From: an uncultured Oscillospiraceae bacterium
GTDB lineage: Bacteria; Bacillota_A; Clostridia; Oscillospirales; Oscillospiraceae
Assembly (NCBI GenBank): GCA_944386965.1
Contig: CALXDE010000015.1
Coordinates: forward strand, 1-9,731
Reading direction: 5' to 3'
Length of the DNA: 9,731 nt
Made by a program: the position numbers and the translations under genes. Each line of letters starts with the position of its first letter. The first letter of the stretch is position 1. Below are positions 1 through 5,082 of the stretch, piece after piece. The notes under the pieces are model-generated. The model was not told the DNA's origin. It searched no databases and worked only from the letters and a program-made list of their open reading frames with translations.

Positions 1-22
1 CTGGCGGGGCGGGGGATACGGG

Positions 23-2347
23 TCAAATTTTATGCTTGACCCGGGCCTGCTCCTCGGCGGTCTTGGCGTCGTTCCAGCGGTCCATGGTACCCACCAGATA
101 GCCGGTGATGCGGCGGATACGCTCGAACTGCTTGCTGCCGTCCCCCTCCCGGCGGCCGCAGCCGGGACACACATCGTCGATGATGCCGGTGTAGCCGCAG
201 CAGGGGTCCCGGTCCACGGGATGGTTGACGCTGCCGTAGCCGATGCCGGCCTCCTTCATGCAGCGGATGACCTTTTCAAAGGCGGCCAGATTCTTCAGCG
301 GGTCGCCGTCCATCTCCACATAGCTGATGTGGCCGGCGTTGGTGAGGGCGTGATAGGGCGCCTCCTTCTGGATCTTCTCATAGGCGGAGATGGGGTAGTA
401 CACCGGGATATGGAAGCTGTTGGTGTAAAACTCCCGGTCCGTGACGCCGGGGATCTCACCGAAGCGCTTCTTGTCGATGGCCACGAACCGTCCGCTGAGC
501 CCCTCGGCGGGGGTGGCCAGCAGGGAGAAATTGAGGCCGGTCTTGGCGCACTCCTCGTCCATCCGGGCCCGCATCCGGGCCACGATCTCCAGTCCCAGGC
601 GCTGGCTGTGGTCGCTCTCGCCGTGGTGCTGCCCCGTGAGGGCCACCAGCGTCTCAGCCAGGCCGATGAACCCCACGGAGAGGGTGCCGTGCTTGAGGAC
701 CTCCCGGACCTCGTCGGTCCAGGAGAGCTTGTCGCTGTCCAGCCAGACGCCCTGTCCCATGAGGAAGGGGTAGTTGTAGACGTGCTTCTGGCTCTGGATC
801 TCCAGGCGGTCCTTGAGCTGCTGGATGCACAGATTCATCTTGTTGTCCAGCTCGTCAAAGAACACGTCCAGATCCCCCTTGGCCTTGATGGCGATGCGGG
901 GGAGGTTGATGGAGGTGAAGCTCAGGTTGCCCCGGCTGTTGCACTGCTGGCGGGAGGGATCATAGACGTTGCTCATCACCCGGGTGCGGCAGCCCATGTA
1001 GGCGATCTCCGTCTCCGGGCGCTGGGGATCGTAGTACTGGAGGTTGAAGGGCGCGTCGATAAAGGCGAAGTTGGGGAACAGACGCTTGGCGCTGCACCGG
1101 CAGGCCAGCTGGAACAGGTCGTAGTTGGGTTCACCGGGGTTGTAGTTGACGCCCTCCTTCACCCGGAAGATCTGAATAGGGAAGATGGGCGTCTCCCCGT
1201 TGCCCAGGCCGGCCTCCGTGGCCAGCAGGACGTTTCGCATGACCATGCGCCCCTCGGGGGAGGTGTCCATCCCGTAGTTGATGGAGGAGAAGGGCGTCTG
1301 AGCCCCGGCCCGGGAGTGCATGGTGTTCAGGTTGTGGATAAAGGCCTCCATGGCCTGATAGGTGGCCCGGTCCGTCTCCTTCTCGGCAAAGTGGACGGCC
1401 TGCTCCTGACACCTCCGGACCAGCGCCTCGTCCCCGTATTTCTCCACCAGACGGGGCAGCTCCGCCTGCAGATAAGCCTCATACTGTTCCAGCCGGGGCT
1501 CCAGGCCGGTGTCCGCCTGGATGGAGCGGCGCAGGTCCTTCAGCTCGTCCTCCGCGTCTCCCGCGTCCTCCAGCAGCGCCAGACACTTGGCGAGGTTGCG
1601 GGTATAGAGTTTGGCAAAGGTCTTGCGCACCCCGTCGGCCATGCCGTAGTCAAAGTTCACGATGGACTGGCCGCCGTGCTGGTCGTTCTGGTTGGCCTGG
1701 ATCGCGATGCAGGCCAGGGCGGAGTAGGAGGCGATGTCGTTGGGCTCCCGCAGGTGGCCGTGGCCGGTGGAGAAGCCGCCCTGGAAGAGCTTTTTGATGT
1801 CGATTTGGCAGCAGGTGGTGGTGAGGGTGTAGAAGTCCAGATCGTGGATGTGGATGTCCCCCTCCTGGTGGGCCTTGGCCTGCTCGGGCTTGAGGACAAA
1901 CATCTGATAGAACTGCTTGGCCCCCTCGCTGCCGTACTTGAGCATGGAGCCCATGGCGGTGTCGGCGTTGATATTGGCGTTTTCCCGCTTGACGTCGCTG
2001 TCGGCGGAGTTGGAGAAGGTGATGTCCTCATATACCTTCATCAGCCGGGTGTTCATCTCCCGGGCCCGGCTGCGCTCGTTGCGGTAGAGGATGTACGCCT
2101 TGGCGGTCTGCACATAGCCGCTGTCCATCAGGACCTTTTCAACAATATCCTGGACGTGCTCCACATCCGGGATGTCCACGCCGTCTACCTCCAGAATGGA
2201 CACCACATCCCCCGCCAGCTTCCGGGCCACGTCCTCGTGCCCCGGCTTATAGGTGGCGACAAACGCCTTGTTGATGGCGCCGGCGATCTTTTCCGGATCA
2301 AATTTTACCAAACGCCCGTCCCGTTTTCTCAGTTTTTCAATCGCCAT
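23..2347 (-). CDS. nrdD: Anaerobic (class III) ribonucleoside-triphosphate reductase
   Basis: Makes dNTPs from NTPs without oxygen, using a glycyl radical in the cytoplasm. The 774-residue protein starts with an ATP-cone (about residues 3-93, with KRDGRLVKFDPEKI), the allosteric ATP/dATP domain. The catalytic barrel follows: GDIHIHDLDF (163-172), NQNDQHGGQS (219-228), MGCRTRV with the likely thiyl cysteine C453, and GNLSFTSINLPR (473-484); C179/C180 sit where the second active-site cysteine lies in relatives. The C-terminus has a zinc site (C716, C717, C727, C730) and the radical motif RRITGYL with G749. Length fits a NrdD with an ATP-cone. An in-frame start 22 codons upstream lies in the promoter and is rejected; the chosen ATG has AGGAGG 6 nt ahead. 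The activase gene nrdG, which NrdD needs, is not in the window; it may lie just past the left edge. The family is certain. Confidence 0.97.
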   Translation of the reverse strand: MAIEKLRKRDGRLVKFDPEKIAGAINKAFVATYKPGHEDVARKLAGDVVSILEVDGVDIPDVEHVQDIVEKVLMDSGYVQTAKAYILYRNERSRAREMNTRLMKVYEDITFSNSADSDVKRENANINADTAMGSMLKYGSEGAKQFYQMFVLKPEQAKAHQEGDIHIHDLDFYTLTTTCCQIDIKKLFQGGFSTGHGHLREPNDIASYSALACIAIQANQNDQHGGQSIVNFDYGMADGVRKTFAKLYTRNLAKCLALLEDAGDAEDELKDLRRSIQADTGLEPRLEQYEAYLQAELPRLVEKYGDEALVRRCQEQAVHFAEKETDRATYQAMEAFIHNLNTMHSRAGAQTPFSSINYGMDTSPEGRMVMRNVLLATEAGLGNGETPIFPIQIFRVKEGVNYNPGEPNYDLFQLACRCSAKRLFPNFAFIDAPFNLQYYDPQRPETEIAYMGCRTRVMSNVYDPSRQQCNSRGNLSFTSINLPRIAIKAKGDLDVFFDELDNKMNLCIQQLKDRLEIQSQKHVYNYPFLMGQGVWLDSDKLSWTDEVREVLKHGTLSVGFIGLAETLVALTGQHHGESDHSQRLGLEIVARMRARMDEECAKTGLNFSLLATPAEGLSGRFVAIDKKRFGEIPGVTDREFYTNSFHIPVYYPISAYEKIQKEAPYHALTNAGHISYVEMDGDPLKNLAAFEKVIRCMKEAGIGYGSVNHPVDRDPCCGYTGIIDDVCPGCGRREGDGSKQFERIRRITGYLVGTMDRWNDAKTAEEQARVKHKI

Positions 2348-2353
2348 GGGAAG

Positions 2354-2359
2354 CCTCCT
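2354..2359 (-). promoter_or_regulatory. Ribosome binding site of nrdD, decides the start
   Basis: A perfect AGGAGG on the minus strand ends 6 nt before the ATG at 2347. It fixes the start at MAIEKL and rules out the longer in-frame reading, whose first ATG (2413) would lie upstream of the likely transcription start. Confidence 0.9.
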
Positions 2360-2361
2360 GC

Positions 2362-2377
2362 CTACTATATCTTGTGA
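2362..2377 (+). promoter_or_regulatory. NrdR box 1 (probable), in the nrdD leader
   Basis: CTACTATATCTTGTGA matches 12 of 16 positions of the NrdR-box consensus, including the CTATAT core and the GTG arm. It lies just past the predicted transcription start and before the ribosome site. With the box at 2393-2408 it makes a pair separated by 15 bp. The nrdR gene is not in this window. Confidence 0.7.
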
Positions 2378-2392
2378 TAAAATGAGAAAATT

Positions 2393-2408
2393 TCCAAACA
2401 TATAGTAT
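2393..2408 (-). promoter_or_regulatory. NrdR box 2 (probable), over the -10 of nrdD
   Basis: Read on the minus strand, ATACTATATGTTTGGA matches about 11 of 16 positions of the NrdR-box consensus ACACWATATATWGTGT, with the ACTATAT core intact. It covers the -10 element, so a bound repressor would block RNA polymerase. Its centre is 31 bp from that of the second box. That NrdR binds paired boxes about three helical turns apart is known for the family; binding here is inferred. Confidence 0.65.
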
Positions 2409-2430
2409 AGCACGAAGGGGGGCTTGTCAA
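2402..2430 (-). promoter_or_regulatory. nrdD promoter
   Basis: On the minus strand a perfect -35 TTGACA (2425-2430) is followed, after 17 bp, by TACTAT (2402-2407) or, after 15 bp, by TATACT (2404-2409). Either gives a -10 element and a transcription start near 2394, with a leader of about 45 nt. It lies in the only AT-rich patch between the genes and 20 bp beyond the terminator of the gene upstream. Confidence 0.8.
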
Positions 2431-2450
2431 GAGCGGAATGGGGTGGGACG

Positions 2451-2487
2451 AAAAAAACGCCCCCGCGCGCCGCGGCGCGCGGGGGCG
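2451..2487 (-). terminator. Rho-independent terminator after the cysteine-rich microprotein gene
   Basis: A perfect 14-bp stem made only of G and C (arms 2458-2471 and 2474-2487) is followed on the minus strand by seven T (2457-2451). It begins 20 nt past the stop codon at 2507 and would end transcripts from the microprotein gene, and from rex if they read through, before the nrdD promoter. There is no T run on the plus side, so it works in one direction. Confidence 0.92.
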
Positions 2488-2506
2488 CTATGTTTGCCGG
2501 AGACGG

Positions 2507-2644
2507 TCAGCAGCAGGTGGTGGTGCCGCAGTTGCTGCTGCAGCCGCAGCCGTTCCCATTGCCGCAGCAGGAGAGAATGAGGATCAGAATGATGATCCAC
2601 CAGCAGTTCCCGCCGCCGAAAAGGCCATTGTTGTTACAGCACAT
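2507..2644 (-). CDS. Cysteine-rich single-pass membrane microprotein (45 aa), function unknown
   Basis: A short gene with a strong ribosome site: AGGAGG (2652-2657) lies 7 nt before the ATG, and a strong terminator follows the TGA. The protein begins MCCNNNGLFGGGNCWW, then has a hydrophobic stretch IIILILIL (residues 17-24) and a tail rich in Cys, Gly and Asn that ends TTTCC. Ten of 45 residues are cysteine (2, 3, 14, 26, 27, 33, 35, 39, 44, 45). This layout resembles short clostridial proteins often annotated as 'chorion class high-cysteine' or compared with the sporulation microprotein YjcZ; that likeness is from memory. The eight-residue core, about twelve with the flanking Trp and Ser, is short for a membrane span, so peripheral or oligomeric insertion is possible. 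It lies between rex and nrdD on the same strand. Metal binding, redox or spore-coat roles are all guesses. Confidence 0.85.
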   Translation of the reverse strand: MCCNNNGLFGGGNCWWIIILILILSCCGNGNGCGCSSNCGTTTCC

Positions 2645-2693
2645 ATGAGGACCTCCTAAAGAGATAGGTGACCGAGCATCTCGGCCTCAGTTC

Positions 2694-2722
2694 ATCATAT
2701 GCGCCGGAGCCTGTTTGGTGCA
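2694..2722 (-). promoter_or_regulatory. Possible promoter of the microprotein gene
   Basis: On the minus strand a good -10 TATGAT (2694-2699) sits 17 bp after a poor -35 TGCACC (2717-2722, 3 of 6 matches). The start would fall near 2687, about 43 nt before the gene. The -10 region also reads CATATGATG, near the sporulation sigma-K form CATANNNTA, with an AC about the right distance upstream, so a sporulation promoter is possible. A small stem (CCGAG/CTCGG, 2672-2684) lies in the leader. Confidence 0.4.
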
Positions 2723-2735
2723 GGGGACGCCGGGG

Positions 2736-3365
2736 CTATTGGCGGCTGATGTGGTAGCTGAGGGTCAAAAGGCTGTCGGCGAAGTGGACGCTCTCAAAGC
2801 GCACATCCGCGTTGTCGCTGGTGACCTCCCGGTTGGTGAAGTTCCAGAATCCCCGGACCCCCAGGGCCACCAGGCGGTCCACCGTCTGCTGGGCCACGGC
2901 CTGGGGCACGGTCAGCACGGCCACATCGGGGATGCTGTTTTTGCAATAGTCATCCAGCTCGCTGAGATCCCGGACCGGAACGCCGTTGATCTCGGTGCCG
3001 ATCAGGGTGGGGGAGACGTCAAAGGCGGCCTCCAGGGAGAAGCCGTTGTGGGCAAAGTGGAAGTTCTGCATCAGGGCGTGGCCCAGATTGCCCACCCCGA
3101 CGATGATAATGGTGTGCTTTTGGTCGATCCCCAGGATACGGCCGATCTCGCCGCGCAGTTCCTTGACATTATAGCCGTACCCCTGCTGGCCGAATTCTCC
3201 AAAGCAGCTGAGATCCTGGCGGATCTGGGAGGCGGTAATGCCCATCTTGCCGCCCAGGGAGTTGGAGGAGATCCGGACCACCCCCTTGTTGTGCAGATCG
3301 TCCAGATACCGGTAATAGCGGGGCAGGCGGCGGATCACAGCCTCCGAGACGTGCTGTTTCTTCAT
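2736..3365 (-). CDS. rex: Redox-sensing transcriptional repressor Rex
   Basis: Rex dimers bind operators in front of fermentation and NADH-consuming genes when NADH is low and leave DNA when NADH binds. The 209-residue protein has the N-terminal winged helix (about 1-80: VSEAVIRRLPRYYRYL, then the recognition helix region MGITASQIRQDLSCFG at 41-56, then the wing FGQQGYGYNV). A Rossmann NAD(H) domain follows, with VGVGNLGHAL (glycines 90, 92, 95) and an acidic residue D116 at the end of the next strand. The C-terminal helix that swaps between subunits is about 190-209. Length is normal. The start has GGAGG (3376-3380) 10 nt ahead, a longer gap than its neighbours have. It is divergent from rarA and upstream of the cysteine-rich microprotein gene, with no clear terminator between those two. 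Confidence 0.97.
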   Translation of the reverse strand: MKKQHVSEAVIRRLPRYYRYLDDLHNKGVVRISSNSLGGKMGITASQIRQDLSCFGEFGQQGYGYNVKELRGEIGRILGIDQKHTIIIVGVGNLGHALMQNFHFAHNGFSLEAAFDVSPTLIGTEINGVPVRDLSELDDYCKNSIPDVAVLTVPQAVAQQTVDRLVALGVRGFWNFTNREVTSDNADVRFESVHFADSLLTLSYHISRQ

Positions 3366-3403
3366 ATATGTGTATCCTCCACGAAGAGATTTCTTTCCCG
3401 TTT

Positions 3404-3432
3404 ATCATACACGAAAATCTCCGACTTGTCAA
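3404..3432 (-). promoter_or_regulatory. rex promoter
   Basis: On the minus strand a perfect -35 TTGACA (3427-3432) is followed after exactly 17 bp by TATGAT (3404-3409, 5 of 6). The predicted start is near 3397, giving a leader of about 32 nt. The surrounding 50 bp is strikingly AT-rich against the background. Confidence 0.85.
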
Positions 3433-3444
3433 TTTTTTTAACAA
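3426..3444. promoter_or_regulatory. Probable Rex operator (autoregulation)
   Basis: TTGTCAA (3426-3432), five T, then TTAACAA (3438-3444) form an imperfect inverted repeat. It resembles the clostridial Rex site TTGTTAA-N4-TTAACAA, but with one mismatch and one extra base in the spacer. It overlaps the -35 box of rex, as expected for self-repression. The extra spacer base lowers confidence. Confidence 0.55.
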
Positions 3445-3520
3445 TCTTTTGGGGAGATCGGGCGGGGAATCTTTTCCGCCCACGAAACGGGGCGTTCCGC
3501 GCCCCGCCGGGCTGCGGGGA

Positions 3521-3550
3521 TTGACAGAGGGCGGCCCGTGGGGCCATAAT
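3521..3550 (+). promoter_or_regulatory. rarA promoter
   Basis: A perfect -35 TTGACA (3521-3526) is followed after 18 bp by CATAAT (3545-3550, 5 of 6). The start of transcription would be near 3557, giving a leader of about 44 nt that contains the palindrome at 3564-3579. Confidence 0.75.
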
Positions 3551-3563
3551 AGGAAATACCACA

Positions 3564-3579
3564 GGCCGGCGCGCCGGCC
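3564..3579. repeat. Perfect 16-bp G/C palindrome in the rarA leader
   Basis: GGCCGGCGCGCCGGCC equals its own reverse complement. It lies between the predicted transcription start and the rarA ribosome site (3588-3596), with 8 nt to spare. In RNA it could form a short hairpin with a tight loop just before the ribosome site; in DNA it could be a site for a dimeric protein. No T run follows, so it is not a terminator. Confidence 0.6.
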
Positions 3580-3600
3580 ATTTCACAGGGAGGTGAGGGC

Positions 3601-4938
3601 ATGCGCCAGCAGACGTTTTTTGATCAGAAGGGGGCCGCGCCCCTGGCGGCCCGGCTCCGGCCGGAGACGCTGGAGGAGGTGGTGGGCCAGTCCCATCTCC
3701 TGGGGGAGTGGAAGATCCTCCGCCGCCTTATCGAGAGCGACCAGATCTCCTCCATGATCTTCTGGGGCCCGCCGGGGGTGGGGAAGACCACCCTGGCCCG
3801 GGTCATCGCCAACCACACCCGCTCCACCTTCATTGACTTCTCCGCCGTTACCAGCGGCATCAAGGAGATCCGCACCGTCATGCAGCAGGCGGCGGACAAC
3901 AGCCGCTTCGGGGAGCGGACCATTGTCTTCGTGGACGAGATCCACCGCTTCAACAAGGCCCAGCAGGATGCCTTCCTCCCCTTTGTGGAGAACGGCAGCA
4001 TCATTCTCATCGGCGCCACAACGGAGAACCCCTCCTTTGAGGTCAACGGGGCGCTCCTGTCCCGCTGTAAGGTGTTTGTGCTTCACAGCCTTTCGACCGA
4101 TGACCTGGTTGTTCTGCTGCGCCGGGCGCTGGCTGACCCCAGAGGATTCGGCGGACAGCGGGTGGAGATGGCGCCGGAGCTGCTGGAGGCGGTGGCAGGG
4201 TTTGCCAACGGCGACGCCCGCACCGCCCTCTCCACGCTGGAGATGGTGGTGCTCAACGGCGAGACGAAGGGAGATGCCGTCACGGTCACGGCGGAGACGG
4301 TGGAGCAGTGTACCTCCAGAAAGTCCCTGCTCTACGACAAGAAGGGGGAGGAGCACTACAACCTGATCTCGGCCCTTCACAAGTCCATGCGCAACTCCGA
4401 TCCGGACGCGGCGGTGTACTGGCTGGCCCGGATGCTGGAGGCGGGGGAGGACCCGCTGTATGTGGCCCGGCGGGTGACCCGCTTTGCCAGCGAGGATGTG
4501 GGCCTTGCCGATCCCCGGGCTTTGGAGATCGCCGTGGCGGCGTATCAGGCCTGCCACCTCATCGGGATGCCCGAGTGCTCCGTCCACCTGACTCAGGCGG
4601 TGGTATACCTGTCCCTGGCGCCAAAGTCCAACGCCCTTTATACCGCCTATGAGGCGGCCAAGAGGGACGCTCTCAGCCAGCTGGCCGAGCCGGTGCCCCT
4701 GGTGATCCGCAACGCCCCCACCCGCCTGATGAAGGCGCTGGACTACGGAAAGGGGTATCAGTACGCCCACGACACGGCGGACAAGCTCACCACCATGCAG
4801 TGCCTGCCGGACAGCCTGGTGGGGCGGACCTACTACCACCCGACGGAGGAGGGGCTGGAGGGACGGTTCAAGAGCCGCCTGCAAGAAATTCAGGCGTGGA
4901 AGCGGGCCCACGCGCCGGAAAAGAAGGGAAAACCCTGA
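3601..4938 (+). CDS. rarA: Replication-associated recombination protein A (RarA/MgsA), AAA+ ATPase
   Basis: RarA is a tetrameric ATPase related to clamp loaders that acts at stalled replication forks and single-strand gaps, together with SSB and recombination proteins. The 445-residue protein shows the family order: LAARLRPETLEEVVGQSHLLG (15-35), Walker A GPPGVGKTT (56-64), Walker B IVFVDEIHRF (108-117), sensor 1 GATTENPSF (138-146), an arginine finger in LLSRC (R155), then the helical lid and the C-terminal tetramer domain, seen in VARRVTRFASEDVGLADPRA and in the later KGYQYAHD stretch. Length is typical for bacteria. GGGAGGTGA ends just before the start, with GGAGG (3589-3593) spaced 7 nt from the ATG. 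It is transcribed away from rex from its own promoter. No clear terminator follows the stop. Confidence 0.96.
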   Translation: MRQQTFFDQKGAAPLAARLRPETLEEVVGQSHLLGEWKILRRLIESDQISSMIFWGPPGVGKTTLARVIANHTRSTFIDFSAVTSGIKEIRTVMQQAADNSRFGERTIVFVDEIHRFNKAQQDAFLPFVENGSIILIGATTENPSFEVNGALLSRCKVFVLHSLSTDDLVVLLRRALADPRGFGGQRVEMAPELLEAVAGFANGDARTALSTLEMVVLNGETKGDAVTVTAETVEQCTSRKSLLYDKKGEEHYNLISALHKSMRNSDPDAAVYWLARMLEAGEDPLYVARRVTRFASEDVGLADPRALEIAVAAYQACHLIGMPECSVHLTQAVVYLSLAPKSNALYTAYEAAKRDALSQLAEPVPLVIRNAPTRLMKALDYGKGYQYAHDTADKLTTMQCLPDSLVGRTYYHPTEEGLEGRFKSRLQEIQAWKRAHAPEKKGKP

Positions 4939-5082
4939 CGCAAAGCGGGCAGCTCCAGCCGCATCATAAAAAAATAGAACACCAGCGGCACATCCGCCGT
5001 CGTTTTGCGTCTGATCTCAGTAGAGGGATAAACGCGGGAACAACAGAAATCAACCGTCAATCATGTTTGGGAGGAATGGACC
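4939..5082. other. Gap between rarA and the S-layer-type gene
   Basis: No gene is seen in these 144 bases. An 8-bp inverted repeat (GACGCAAA at 4937-4944 and TTTGCGTC at 5004-5011) spans 75 bp and could form a long-range stem, but no T run marks it as a terminator. A weak -35/-10 pair (TTTGCG, 17 bp, GATAAA, about 5004-5032) is the best promoter candidate for the next gene, with 3 and 4 matches of 6. A good ribosome site GGGAGG (5069-5074) ends the gap. Confidence 0.4.

Noticed and set aside
32..2377. A 781-codon open frame on the plus strand opposite nrdD
   Set aside because: It mirrors the third-position G/C bias of nrdD, has no ribosome site and yields a low-complexity Val/Leu/Gly/His-rich protein with no known motifs.
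2372..2389. TTGTGAT-AAAA-TGAGAAA as a Rex site in front of nrdD
   Set aside because: The right half matches the Rex consensus at only 3 of 7 positions; the NrdR-box reading explains the same bases better.
2348..2413. N-terminal extension of NrdD beginning MLYYMFGN
   Set aside because: It lies over the NrdR boxes and promoter and upstream of the likely transcription start; AGGAGG supports the later ATG.
2424..2659. Plus-strand short frames across the terminator and microprotein gene
   Set aside because: They read through the terminator stem and have no ribosome site; the minus-strand 45-codon gene has all the signals.
3583..4911. A 442-codon frame opposite rarA
   Set aside because: rarA on the other strand has all AAA+ motifs; this frame has none and no ribosome site.
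4937..5011. Inverted repeat GACGCAAA/TTTGCGTC as a rarA terminator or attachment site
   Set aside because: The arms are only 8 bp with about 59 bp between them, no T run follows, and there is no integrase or element boundary.
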